Source: Actinernus sp. WN-2022 (taxonomy: Eukaryota > Cnidaria > Anthozoa > Actiniaria > Actinernidae). Taken from it: DNA of 64,000 bases. Both the position numbers and the translations under genes were made by a program. The stretch covers positions 141,085,745 to 141,149,744 of the forward strand of contig JAOWCC010001589.1 in the NCBI GenBank assembly GCA_030867875.1. Reading direction: 5' to 3'. The notes below the pieces were generated by a model. That model made no database searches. It saw nothing but the letters and a program-made list of their open reading frames with translations, and was not told where the DNA came from. The first letter of the stretch is position 1, and each line of letters begins with the position of its first letter. This document shows, piece after piece, positions 35,901 through 39,392 of the stretch.

Positions 35901-36879
35901 GGTGGAGCCACTTTCAGTCGCAACTACGAATAAGCAGCAGTTGTAATGAAAATATATAATGACTGATCCTACAGCACTTGGTCGCCGAACGAGCTCCTAA
36001 GAGAGGAATCGCTCACTTAATTCATTCATGAAATGACAATATATAAACTAACTAAAACCCTGCCCTGAACCATAAAAAACCCTAACCGGTCAGTAAACAA
36101 GATCTTACCCACCTAGAGCTAGGGTTCACAAGAAAAACGTGTCAAGAAAATGAAGAGATAAAACCATTTGAGAGATTTTCTGGAACTCGAACCCCGCTGC
36201 TCCAACTCGTAAGGCAAACGTCGCAACCACTACACTAAACAACCATCGTCACTCAAATGCTATCAAATTTTAAAACCACTGCAAATCTATGTATTTTTAG
36301 CCAATCAGAATGAGTGAGCGATTCCTCCTTAGGAACTCTGGGTCGCAAACATCGCAGCCATATTGAAAAGTTTGTTCTTCCAGTACGAGCCGTGTCACGT
36401 GATTTTGAAAAAGGCCTATTCAGTATGCTTACGTCATCGTTAAATACCTTTCAACAATGTGACAGGTCATGTCAAACGGTGTCAACATAGGGATGGAACA
36501 AATAAAGTTAAAACCGTTTGGCTGAAACCAAAACACTATTTTGTTGTTGTTGTTGTTGAGTTTCTGAGATTACTATTTTGTTCCAAACCTACAGGCTCAG
36601 CTACCAGGCCTCAGCATCACCCTACCCGTTACAATATTCGGCGTGCTCGCGCTGATTGCCGGGATTGTGACGTTGTGGATTCCGGAGACCCTTCACGCCA
36701 ATATGCACCAGACCATCGAGGAAGCTGAAGCAGCCAAGGAGAATTTTGGGATACTCTGCTTCCGCAAGGTGCCGCCTGATGTCGAGCAGTGTGACATGCC
36801 TATGATCAACGTGGATGACGACGAAAGAGAAAGATTGAATACGGACAATGATCTCGACACAAAGAAAGACGACGAATGA
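3216..36879 (+). CDS. SLC22-family organic ion transporter, nine exons (locus span)
   Basis: Coding exons are 3216-3476, 9274-9420, 9590-9870, 17197-17445, 23080-23214, 24350-24429, 28193-28301, 29363-29435 and 36595-36879, all with GT-AG introns and compatible phases. They give 1,620 nt and 539 aa, typical for SLC22. The product should be a 12-helix plasma-membrane major facilitator carrier. Family marks are a large Cys-rich extracellular loop after TM1 (residues about 55-93, two N-x-T sites), the motif-A loop [11 protein letters not shown] after TM2, [13 protein letters not shown] after TM6, GRR after TM8, and [11 protein letters not shown] before TM11. The tail is acidic ([21 protein letters not shown] region). 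Substrate class (cation, carnitine or anion) cannot be read from sequence. Introns make up 95% of the span and are full of transposons. Confidence 0.93.
3479..3510. repeat. (ATT)n microsatellite abutting the exon 1 splice donor
   Basis: About ten ATT triplets begin within two bases of the donor GT of intron 1, so the donor consensus itself (GTATTA) is part of the microsatellite edge. Confidence 0.85.
3511..5966. repeat. 1.25-kb tandem duplication containing about 170-bp subrepeats
   Basis: The stretch 3490-4730 is repeated at about 4731-5966. Both copies start near ACCGCTAACGATAATCATA and end with a TTAATTA-rich tract followed by ATGATCGTATTATTTCTA. Each copy holds two to three subunits of about 170 bp with the words CACCCCTCCCCCCTCA, TTGTGTTCGTCGTGTTTAGT and CCAAAACTATGATTTT. 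A diverged copy of the family lies in opposite orientation at 11180-11900. Internal open frames (for example 3850-4035) follow the repeat and are not genes. Confidence 0.8.
5967..6603 (-). mobile_element. 5'-truncated L2/CR1-like LINE, 3' end
   Basis: On the minus strand, 6600 to about 6188 reads as an uninterrupted LINE ORF2 C-terminus: [38 protein letters not shown], then [14 protein letters not shown], ending LAFNL and a stop. An AT-rich 3' UTR follows, with an (ATT)n tail at 5970-5998 as in L2-type elements. The element is cut abruptly at 6603. AGGAA at 5967-5971 and 6599-6603 may be the target-site duplication. The intact frame suggests a fairly recent insertion in SLC22 intron 1. Confidence 0.88.
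6716..7826. mobile_element. Inverted-repeat DNA element inserted in an older repeat
   Basis: Inverted ends GTCTCGATAAAGGTTC lie at 6750-6766 and about 7769-7785, with further inverted similarity inside (TTTCCG and GCGTTTTTCCG words near both ends). Outside these ends the flanks CCTCGAAAATATTTTAG (6720-6737) and GGGTTAAATATTATCTCC (about 7790-7807) also occur close together at 44795-44885 without the insert, so that locus looks like a related site lacking it. A third relative begins at 30607. No transposase frame seen. Confidence 0.65.
8166..8250 (-). mobile_element. LINE 3'-terminal fragment with (ATT)n tail
   Basis: On the minus strand the order is ACAGGGCCACCTTGTAA, then AAAACACTTCGGTGA, then GCACCCTGTATAAAC, then (ATT)n. 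The same words precede the (ATT)n tail of the LINE at 35226-35497, so this is the 3' end of a related element. Confidence 0.6.
8454..8880 (-). pseudogene. Degenerate non-LTR reverse transcriptase fragment
   Basis: Minus-strand translation gives the RT motif region [20 protein letters not shown], then [20 protein letters not shown], then a stop where the catalytic YxDD should be (reads [15 protein letters not shown]), then [17 protein letters not shown] and [16 protein letters not shown]. The order matches palm motifs B to D of R2/NeSL-like LINE reverse transcriptases. The stop and the loss of an Asp in the active site make it inactive. It lies antisense in SLC22 intron 1. Confidence 0.8.
9274..9420 (+). 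CDS. SLC22 exon 2: TM2 and motif A
   Basis: Residues 88-136, phase 0 on both sides, acceptor TTTCCAG and donor GTGAGT. Encodes [17 protein letters not shown]2 ([16 protein letters not shown]) and the major facilitator motif A loop [12 protein letters not shown] near-identical copy of this exon lies at 45137-45283. Confidence 0.93.
9590..9870 (+). CDS. SLC22 exon 3: TM3 to TM6
   Basis: Residues 137-229 plus two bases of codon 230. Acceptor ACATCTAG, donor GTAAGT. Encodes TM3 ([19 protein letters not shown]), TM4 ([18 protein letters not shown]), TM5 ([13 protein letters not shown]) and TM6 ([15 protein letters not shown]). It is only 169 bp from exon 2, the shortest intron of the gene. The first 133 bp are duplicated at 45418-45550. 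Confidence 0.93.
10322..10755. repeat. Two-copy direct repeat, about 220-bp unit
   Basis: 10322-10530 and 10560-10755 share ACTTTGTCTT, CGATTTCCACCAAACAAAAG, TTTAACCTTATTAGCATC and TTGTTTGGCTTA in the same order. Non-coding, in SLC22 intron 3. Confidence 0.7.
11180..11900 (-). repeat. Inverted copy of the 3511-5966 repeat family
   Basis: Contains, in reverse orientation, the words of the intron 1 duplication, such as AAATGAAGTTCAGGGGGG next to a CTAGATTACATTT motif, ACATTCTGGTGAAAGTCCCA and AACGTTTTGGTGAAAACCCC. It includes an 18-base G run at 11235-11252. Confidence 0.65.
12120..12870. other. Intron sequence, nothing recognised
   Basis: No supported gene or repeat boundary in this part of SLC22 intron 3; short open frames on the minus strand (12215-12448, 12676-12945) have no recognisable domain. 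Confidence 0.4.
12880..13945. repeat. Dispersed repeat family, copy 1
   Basis: Matches 58140-59125 in the same orientation over about 1 kb. Shared words include GAAGGGATGAATGACTT-like text, CTCATTTGTTTTG, TTGAAATCAAAAGCAAA, CAGTACCTTCTTTAATCT, AAAACACATCCTAATAGGTT and TTCACCAATTGAGCTCAAA. The open frames at 12958-13182 and 13127-13309 match frames in the other copy only as repeat. Class unknown; no terminal repeats identified. Confidence 0.75.
13977..14377. mobile_element. Small inverted-terminal element carrying a nested hairpin
   Basis: Perfect 17-bp inverted ends CTTATTTCATACTTGAC (13977-13993 and 14361-14377), followed on both sides by a GGTTTTC word. It contains the almost perfect palindrome at 14042-14130. 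Confidence 0.65.
14042..14130. repeat. Near-perfect 43-bp-arm palindrome
   Basis: Left arm 14042-14085 and right arm 14088-14130 are reverse complements apart from a one-base gap, with a two-base centre. Core word AAAGTTCCCGGGATGTATC. Probably a foldback insertion in the 13977-14377 element. Confidence 0.8.
14386..14449. mobile_element. Tiny TTAA-flanked inverted-repeat element (64 bp)
   Basis: Inverted ends ATACCTCGAACGTCGGC are immediately flanked by TTAA on both sides (14382-14385 and 14450-14453), as expected for piggyBac-type target duplication. The interior is only about 30 bp. Confidence 0.55.
14796..14937. repeat. Near-perfect 71-bp-arm palindrome
   Basis: Arms 14796-14866 and 14867-14937 are inverted copies with only a few mismatches. 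Words AAGCAATAGACCACACATTT, GTTTACTGGCGAAATAACGC and ACTTGGGATGTTGGGAGAAC occur in both arms, and the centre has almost no spacer. A partial third copy of the outer word (GGTCTATTGTGCCGGTAAAC) lies at 14726-14746. Confidence 0.85.
14940..16043. mobile_element. TTAA-flanked non-autonomous DNA transposon (1.1 kb)
   Basis: TTAA lies directly outside both ends (14936-14939 and 16044-16047). The ends are inverted: AGGAGCCGTCTCACCCACAG on the left and AGGGCCGTCTCACCCACAG read from the right, both continuing TGCTT. This fits a piggyBac- or Kolobok-like MITE. No transposase frame; the open frame at 15548-15760 is unrecognised. Confidence 0.75.
16330..16652. mobile_element. MITE fragment of the GTCAATGCC family
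   Basis: The right end reads ...GGCATTGAC at about 16640-16652, and the interior holds CTGATTGGCCTGATCC-type, TTACAATTATGGGATGTTG-type and AAAATAGACAAATATAT words in inverted pairs. The complete relative is at 26987-27563; another right end is at 25336-25360. The left terminus is missing here. Confidence 0.6.
16797..16905. repeat. Short copy of the GAGTGGGACA / CCGTACTGTAA element
   Basis: ATGAGTGGGACACAAATACG is followed by a few degenerate CCGTAACCTTA / CCGTACTGTAA units, the same architecture as 24015-24240 but with few copies and no right end. Confidence 0.6.
17197..17445 (+). CDS. SLC22 exon 4: large cytoplasmic loop
   Basis: Completes codon 230, encodes 231-312 and two bases of codon 313. 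Acceptor ACTTAG, donor GTGAGA. Contains [20 protein letters not shown], the SLC22 PESxRWLxxxGRxxEA-type motif, then a charged segment and [15 protein letters not shown] leading into TM7. An open frame starting at 17039 runs into this exon but is intronic before 17197. Confidence 0.93.
17490..17737. mobile_element. Small inverted-terminal element, GGTCAT type
   Basis: Left end TTAGGGGCTGGTCATAAATT and right end (inverted) GTAAGGGATTGGTCATACG pair imperfectly, followed inward on both sides by GGGGGAGG / GTGGAGAA words. About 245 bp, in SLC22 intron 4. Confidence 0.6.
19537..20818. repeat. 85-copy 15-bp satellite, left foldback arm
   Basis: Unit ACCTAAGACCTAGAC, a 7-bp word (ACCTAAG) plus an 8-bp variant (ACCTAGAC). 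From 19537 to 20818 there are 85 units plus a final 7-bp word, with no substitution that I can see. Such homogeneity implies recent expansion or an assembly artefact. Confidence 0.95.
20819..21896. repeat. About 112-copy 9-bp satellite grading to 7-bp, right foldback arm
   Basis: Unit GGTCTCTTA, perfect from 20819 to about 21685, then mixed with GGTCTCTCA to about 21825. The period then shortens to 7 bp: several GGTCTCA, then about six GGTCTTA, ending GGTTTCTAGAC. The 7-bp edge word is the reverse complement of the left-arm edge word. Confidence 0.95.
23080..23214 (+). CDS. SLC22 exon 5: TM7 and TM8
   Basis: Completes W313, encodes 314-357 and two bases of codon 358. Acceptor GCTTTTCAG, donor GTATGT. 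Encodes [20 protein letters not shown] then [20 protein letters not shown], matching the family WxxxxxxYYGLxxxxxxLxGxxYLN and IP segments. Confidence 0.92.
23502..23925. repeat. GGGATAGGGTATGG-type repeat element
   Basis: Starts with a G-rich run at 23516-23531, then repeated words TCTGGGATAGGGTATGG and GGTAAACGGCATTAATAGGT, the latter in two adjacent 34-bp units. Related G-rich openings occur at 34140-34530 and from about 63810 to the end. Probably one terminal-repeat DNA element family. Confidence 0.6.
24015..24240. mobile_element. Inverted-end element with an 11-bp tandem core
   Basis: Ends are inverted: ATGAGTGGGACAAACTACGG on the left against TATGAGTGGGACAAATACAG read from the right, with AGAGtAGAT / AGAGcAGAT words outside. 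Between them are about 12 near-perfect tandem copies of CCGTACTGTAA (24068-24190). The plan of inverted ends around a tandem array parallels the much larger foldback element at 19518-21910. A short relative lies at 16797-16905. Confidence 0.75.
24350..24429 (+). CDS. SLC22 exon 6: TM9
   Basis: Completes K358, encodes 359-384 and one base of codon 385. Acceptor CTCTTGTAG, donor GTAAGA. Encodes [19 protein letters not shown] then IITSIPS; the GRR after TM8 is the second motif-A-like loop of the fold. Confidence 0.88.
24462..24590. repeat. Inverted-repeat hairpin, about 125 bp
   Basis: GGTTTCTGGGAAACTTTCC at the left pairs with the right-hand GTTTCCCAGAAACC, with matching CCACCCCTCC / GGAGGGGTGG segments inside. 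Probably a small MITE in SLC22 intron 6. Confidence 0.6.
25391..25605. mobile_element. MITE inside (TA)n: CAGCAATTTTCATAAATTC family
   Basis: 215 bp with inverted arms of about 75 bp. The ends CAGCAATTTTCATAAATTC are perfect inverted copies, and each abuts a 30-bp TA run (25361-25390 and 25606-25635). CAG ends and TA flanks fit Tc1/mariner-type MITEs. To its left, 25336-25360 is the right end of a GTCAATGCC-family MITE. Confidence 0.75.
25636..26956. mobile_element. 1.3-kb TA-flanked element with tRNA-like sequence in both inverted ends
   Basis: Inverted ends start CAGTCGTTGCCGTTAATGTT and stay alignable for roughly 290 bp (25636-25925 against 26700-26956). Each arm includes a tRNA-like segment (25761-25833 plus strand; about 26760-26830 minus strand) with box A-like TGGTCTAATGG. 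Flanked by TA runs. The central 0.8 kb holds one open frame (26597-26259, minus, 112 codons) that I do not recognise. Confidence 0.7.
25761..25833 (+). repeat. tRNA-derived sequence (not a functional tRNA)
   Basis: Starts GAGCCACGGTGGTCTAATGG (box A-like) and holds a GAGTTCAAGTCTC box B-like segment. The acceptor stem does not pair and the T-arm is degenerate, so it is more likely a SINE head than a tRNA gene. The inverted partner is at about 26760-26830. Confidence 0.5.
26987..27563. mobile_element. TA-flanked MITE, GTCAATCCC family, with a nested MITE
   Basis: Ends GTCAATCCCAAGAAC are perfect inverted copies. Inward similarity exceeds 100 bp (words TTATACAAATATACA, GTAAGTAC, TTACAATTAYGGGATGTT). 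The left end abuts a 30-bp TA run at 26957-26986. Contains the nested element 27225-27362. Relatives at 16330-16652 and 25336-25360. Confidence 0.75.
27225..27362. mobile_element. Short hairpin MITE, CAATCCCCAGAGATTC family
   Basis: About 138 bp; inverted ends GGGTTGC. Inner words GGCCGCCATATTGG and CCAACATGGCGGCC pair, and AGAAGCTAACGAGGAATC lies at the centre. The same family occurs at 48795-48930 and reversed at 41605-41720. Confidence 0.7.
27745..28081. mobile_element. MITE with CAGGAGC ends and 7-bp target duplication, copy 1
   Basis: Ends CAGGAGCCCATTACCAGGAG and, inverted from the right, CAGGAGCTCATTACC. Inner inverted word GTGAGTCAGCGTATG. Flanked by ACATGGT at 27738-27744 and 28082-28088. 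A second copy at 41522-41899 also has a 7-bp duplication. It sits about 110 bp upstream of SLC22 exon 7, close to the branch-point region. Confidence 0.85.
28193..28301 (+). CDS. SLC22 exon 7: TM10 and start of the ELFPTVVR motif
   Basis: Completes E385, encodes 386-420 and two bases of codon 421. The acceptor is CCTCTGTGACAG|AG, chosen because it is the only upstream AG that restores phase with exon 6. An open frame reaches back to 28084, but that part overlaps the MITE edge and is out of phase. Encodes [20 protein letters not shown] then [15 protein letters not shown], the conserved SLC22 ELYPTxxR region. Confidence 0.88.
28785..29310 (-). pseudogene. LINE reverse transcriptase C-terminal remnant
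   Basis: Minus strand 29310-29068 reads [40 protein letters not shown], then [13 protein letters not shown], the standard region after the RT thumb in CR1/L2-like LINEs. The next piece (28970-28785, another frame) has [20 protein letters not shown] and [18 protein letters not shown], the following segment of the same family. Frameshifted, 5'-truncated, antisense in SLC22 intron 7. Confidence 0.8.
29363..29435 (+). CDS. SLC22 exon 8: TM11
   Basis: Completes R421, encodes 422-445 and ends in phase 0. Acceptor TTTTACCAAG, donor GTAAGT. Encodes [20 protein letters not shown] then IVMV, the family RNxxxGxxxxxxRxGxxxxPF segment. Confidence 0.92.
29588..29845. mobile_element. TA-flanked MITE, AGAGCGG family
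   Basis: Inverted ends TAGAGCGGATTTCAATTGAG and TAGAGCGGTTTTCAGTTGAG, about 258 bp including the TA at each end. The interior repeats the word TTTGCGTTTGGTTTTAC in both orientations. Tc1/mariner-like by its TA target. Confidence 0.65.
29911..30604 (-). mobile_element. Harbinger-like element with a truncated transposase gene
   Basis: Inverted ends share GCCGGATATGTTTGAAAACG (left about 29911-29930, right about 30568-30587). On the minus strand, about 30378-30100 encodes [20 protein letters not shown], then [21 protein letters not shown] recognise this as resembling the N-terminus of cnidarian Harbinger (HARBI1-like) nuclease genes. The frame ends after about 90 residues, before any DDE catalytic region. 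Non-autonomous remnant in SLC22 intron 8. Confidence 0.65.
30607..31160. mobile_element. Relative of the GTCTCGATAAAGGTTC element, with a large hairpin
   Basis: Begins with the end GGTCTCGATAAAGGTTCGA and shares GCGTCGCA, AAGCCACATAGAC and ATTTAATCCGTTTTGATCAA with 6716-7826, in reverse order. Inside, 30870-31155 is an imperfect hairpin (GGAGTTCAGCCCTTGAGGC pairs with GCCTCAAGGGATGAACTCC). No right terminal repeat found. Confidence 0.55.
31263..31441. mobile_element. 179-bp MITE with 9-bp target duplication
   Basis: Inverted ends of about 44 bp: TAGACTCCTCCGCAGGCATC and TAGCCTCCTCCACAGGCATC. Flanked by ATTTCAAAG at 31254-31262 and 31442-31450. Nine-base duplications suggest a MULE-type mobiliser; no coding content. 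Confidence 0.8.
31440..31755 (+). pseudogene. Reverse transcriptase C-terminal remnant, plus strand
   Basis: Reads [20 protein letters not shown], then TEIDYL, then after a frameshift [20 protein letters not shown] and [20 protein letters not shown]. This matches the thumb/post-RT region of LINE proteins common in coral genomes (recalled resemblance, not searched). Truncated at both ends. Confidence 0.7.
31795..32046. mobile_element. Two overlapping small inverted-repeat elements
   Basis: 31795-31857 has ends AACAATTAGACC inverted as GGTCTAATTGTT. 31857-32046 has ends TAGTATAAATGAACTAACTA and, inverted, TAGTATAAACTAACTAGTGG. The text AACAATTAGAC recurs near 63787. Confidence 0.55.
32050..34130. 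other. Intron 8 stretch, nothing recognised
   Basis: No gene or clear element boundary. Short low-complexity runs such as CCGAAGCCGAAGGCGAAGCC near 32330. Open frames at 33375-33569 and 33588-33791 have no recognisable domain. Confidence 0.4.
34140..34530. mobile_element. G-rich inverted-end element related to 23502-23925
   Basis: Left end CTGTCTCCCCCGGGGGAGG pairs with the right CCTCCCCCGGGCTGTCTCC end. Interior words AAAAGGGTAGGGATTT and GGCTCCGCCC occur in both orientations. Confidence 0.55.
35165..35760. repeat. Dispersed repeat interrupted by a LINE, copy 1
   Basis: Same order as 46325-46680: ACAAGAGAAGCTAACGAGGA, TATACGTCAACTA, GATGACGTCATGTGAAGGCA, ATTACAAATTTGGTGCTACA, TGTTGAAGGATGTT. 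The other copy lacks the LINE found here at 35226-35497 and so acts as an empty site. Confidence 0.8.
35226..35497 (+). mobile_element. Severely 5'-truncated L2-like LINE insertion
   Basis: Encodes the last LINE ORF2 residues ([40 protein letters not shown], then a stop), a short 3' UTR ending GAGCACCCTGTCAAA, and an (ATT)n tail. Flanked by AACTA at 35221-35225 and 35498-35502. The paralogous site at about 46379 reads GTCAACTAAGAAGG uninterrupted, confirming the insertion point. Confidence 0.88.
35825..36412. mobile_element. Inverted-end element with CACGTG and an internal tRNA-like segment
   Basis: Ends TCAAAATCACGTGAC are inverted copies, followed inward by GGCTCGTAYTGGAAG. Farther in, GAGAGGAATCGCTCACTTA and GAGTGAGCGATTCCTCC pair. 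On the minus strand, 36250-36170 has TGTAGTGGTTGCGACG (box A-like) and GGGGTTCGAGTTCC (box B-like), a tRNA-derived insert. About 590 bp, near the end of SLC22 intron 8. Confidence 0.6.
36595..36879 (+). CDS. SLC22 exon 9: TM12 and cytoplasmic tail
   Basis: Residues 446-539 and the TGA at 36877-36879. Acceptor AACCTACAG. Encodes [20 protein letters not shown] (TM12), [20 protein letters not shown] (the family LPETxGxxLPxTIEE-like segment) and an acidic Lys/Asp-rich tail ending DTKKDDE. The 3' flank is occupied by an antisense transposase remnant. Confidence 0.93.
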   Translation, partial: AQLPGLSITLPVTIFGVLALIAGIVTLWIPETLHANMHQTIEEAEAAKENFGILCFRKVPPDVEQCDMPMINVDDDERERLNTDNDLDTKKDDE

Positions 36880-36919
36880 CTTCCTACGATTTTCTTTCAT
36901 ACATTTTTACACCCTCGTG

Positions 36920-37362
36920 GTAAGACATTTCACTAGATTTCCTCCTGAGCCTTTTTGCAGTACAGCCATCGCGCAGGCCCTCTGACTTCCGTCTCTACAC
37001 TTTACCCCTGGGAGCTATTGCTAGATCATTGGCCTTGTTTTGTGTACGAATGAAACACTATCCAAATAAAATGCAACCTTTTCAATCCAACCGTGGTTAT
37101 GATATTCCTTTAGCATCCGCTTGGCGAAAACCGGCCGCTTCTTTCTGTCACTCTCTGTTATCAGTCCGTTTCTTACGGGCTTTTCCGTGAAGTTTCCTTC
37201 GAAATTTGTACAGAGCTGTGATGACCGCCCCATGCGTTCACCATAAGAGTTATGTTTCACCATTGCATGCGCATCGGAGTTTACTTTCATTTTTATCCTT
37301 CCGTCCTTCTCTGATAACTCGCAAGACAGATGCGGGAGATCGGTTACAGATTTTACCCACAT
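36920..37362 (-). pseudogene. Tc1/IS630-like transposase remnant, antisense to the SLC22 3' flank
   Basis: Minus strand 37362-37021 is open and includes GLITESDRKKRPVFAKRMLK, EYHNHGWIEKVAFYLDSVSF and VHKTRP. The FYLDxVSFVHK segment resembles the first catalytic Asp region of cnidarian Tc1-like transposases. After a stop at 37021 the similarity goes on in broken frames (KCRDGSQRACAMAVLQKGSG). Catalytic positions two and three are not seen. It starts about 40 bp beyond the SLC22 stop codon. Confidence 0.6.
37065..37070 (+). terminator. Candidate SLC22 polyadenylation signal
   Basis: AATAAA, 186 bp after the SLC22 stop codon. It is the only canonical signal I noticed soon after the stop. It lies within the antisense transposase remnant, so the transporter mRNA would end inside a transposon. 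Not tested. Confidence 0.4.
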
Positions 37363-37959
37363 TTCGAAGGGATAGATTCTTCTGATTCAGCCGATTGTAT
37401 AGAAACCGAATGTACGCTCTTTCCTCTCCGCAAATAGAGCAATCTTATACACCATACCGTGAACGTCAGCTAACATACCAAGAAATATTTAATTTCGAAA
37501 TTTCCCACCGTAACTCTAACAGTTTCTTCTCATCATATATACTTTGAATCTACAGTTACTTTTTATTGCTACGTGATAACTATTTCCAGAAAATTACGTG
37601 ATATCAAAACGTTAGCTGATTCTACGTTACATACACAGGCATGTGTGACTACGCGACACTACTAGCGTTTTCCGTTCGCCTCACTTTCAACATTACCTAA
37701 TCATCATGTCAGAACGTCAGAATATAAGCTGATAACACAGGCCAGAGGGCATTTTGCAGCTCAGACAGCTGGGGCCAAACGTCTTGAAACACTCATTTCC
37801 CATTCCCCCTCTGCAATGTTGGTTACAAGTGGGTAATTTAATGACTACCTCTCCGGCGCTGGCAACTCTGACTTTGCACCCAACATTGATACGGGGAAGG
37901 GGATCTTTCAAGGACTTTTGTCCCTAGTTGTAGCTTATCCAATAAGTCACTAGATCGTG

Positions 37960-38745
37960 TTTAATTTGAGAACGTAATAATCCTTGCAGCCCTATTATGC
38001 AGTCGTTGAAGTCTCTCAGATAGACCTTTACCAATATGGCCCCTTACAGAGTTACAGTATGGTCAAATCAATGTCTTGTACATGCTTAATCGAGTTTCAA
38101 AAGGTATAGTAGGACCTTGCGCATTAAAACTGCTAGACCCGCAGTATTTTCTTGGAAGGAAACTGCATTAATATGCGTCTGCCGAGTTCCAGGTTAAGTT
38201 TTCGTCTATAAGAAGTCCAAGAGATTTATAGACTGCCTCCTTTTTAGAGGTATATATTGCAATTGTTTACCTCAGCATTAAAGTTATCTTGTACGTGAGA
38301 GAGTTTAAAATGACTCCCTATCTGAGCATGTATTTAGTTTTCTTAACATTTAAAGTTAACTGATTTGCTTTTAACCATGATTCAATTATATTCATATCAT
38401 GATTCATTTGGGATTGGAGGAGATTAGCCGGCAAGGATCACGCGTAGCTGCTAAATGTTTGGAAAGCAATTTACAAGATGGGAGATCATTTATGTATAGA
38501 ATAAATAGCAGAGGACCTAGTATAGATTCTGTGGGATTCCAGAACTCAAAGTACGGTAATTTGATAGCACTCCATCAACTAAAGTTTTCTGCTTGCGTCC
38601 AGTTTGATATAGGACCTAAACCAATCTAAAGATGTAGAACTGACACCACAAAGCTCAAGTTTTTTTAGTAAGATAGAGTGGTTCATGGTGTCAAAAGCCT
38701 TTCTTAGATCTAGGAATATTAGATCATTAAGATTATTATTCAGGG
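37960..38745 (-). pseudogene. LINE reverse transcriptase, 3' portion
   Basis: Minus strand starts at [20 protein letters not shown] (RT motif A), then [19 protein letters not shown]. After frameshifts and stops it continues LESHRIYTRSSAIYS (degenerate GVPQGSILGPLLF), MNIIESWLKANQLTLNVKKT, YKSLGLLIDENLTWNSADA-like text and SERLQRLHNRAARIITF. Its missing N-terminal part lies in the opposite orientation at 39045-39355. Confidence 0.8.
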
Positions 38746-38747
38746 GC

Positions 38748-39000
38748 GTCGTAGCCAGCATTTTGCATAGGGGGGGGGGGGGGGGCACTCCACCAAACTC
38801 ACGAATTTCGCGACTGCAGTACTCTTTTACATAGAGAACGCGGTCTTTCGCACCAATCTCGTCTATTCAGGTACATCTCAGTTTTCAGTCACACTGGGGA
38901 GAACCTCAACGCGCTAGAATCCCCCCCCCCCGTGGGTGTTTCGCTCGGCAATTTTAGATGCATTTTCAGCCAGACCTAAATTTCAAATTTTCTCCAACAT
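38748..39000. mobile_element. CAGGGGCGTCGTAGCC element between the LINE halves
   Basis: Begins CAGGGGCGTCGTAGCCAGC and a 17-base G run (38770-38786), with a C run at about 38922-38932. The CAGGGGCG opening resembles hAT-type MITE ends. The right end was not defined. Confidence 0.4.
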
Positions 39001-39044
39001 ATTTATAGTTTGATATATTGACCAATGACCACAGTAGTTACAAT

Positions 39045-39355
39045 GTACCTACTCTTTAACTTTATAATCAATTTTTCAATACCCACTGAATTTTTTCCAA
39101 ATGAATGGAACCTTGTCAGAGTATCCCCAATATTCAAAGATGAAAATAAGGCCGATCCTAACAATTATAGACCAATTTCGGTCTTACCAGTATTGTAAAT
39201 AAACTGATTGAAAGAATTGTATTTAATCAATCCTTTGCATACTTAAATGATAATAATCTATTAACTGAATCACAACCTGCAGGCTTCAGGCCCCTGTTTT
39301 CCACATAAACTACTTTATTAGAAGCCACAAATGAATTGTTTAGAATATTGATAAT
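39045..39355 (+). pseudogene. LINE reverse transcriptase, inverted 5' portion
   Basis: Plus strand reads IINFSIPTEFFPNEWNLVRV, SPIFKDENKADPNNYRPISV, IERIVFNQSFAYLNDNNLLT, ESQPAGFRP, LLEATNELF: the RT N-terminal motifs that directly precede the motif A segment on the minus strand at 38745. Stops are present. Confidence 0.8.
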
Positions 39356-39359
39356 AACC

Positions 39360-39360
<1 letters not shown>

Positions 39361-39391
<31 letters not shown>
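39361..39391. repeat. 31-base poly-C run
   Basis: Uninterrupted C run directly after the inverted LINE piece. Length may be unreliable in the assembly. Confidence 0.95.

Positions 39392-39392
<1 letters not shown>

Noticed and set aside
37717..37911. Cys-rich minus-strand open frame as an extracellular domain exon
   Set aside because: Seven cysteines are seen but I recognise no domain, and flanking splice sites are not convincing.
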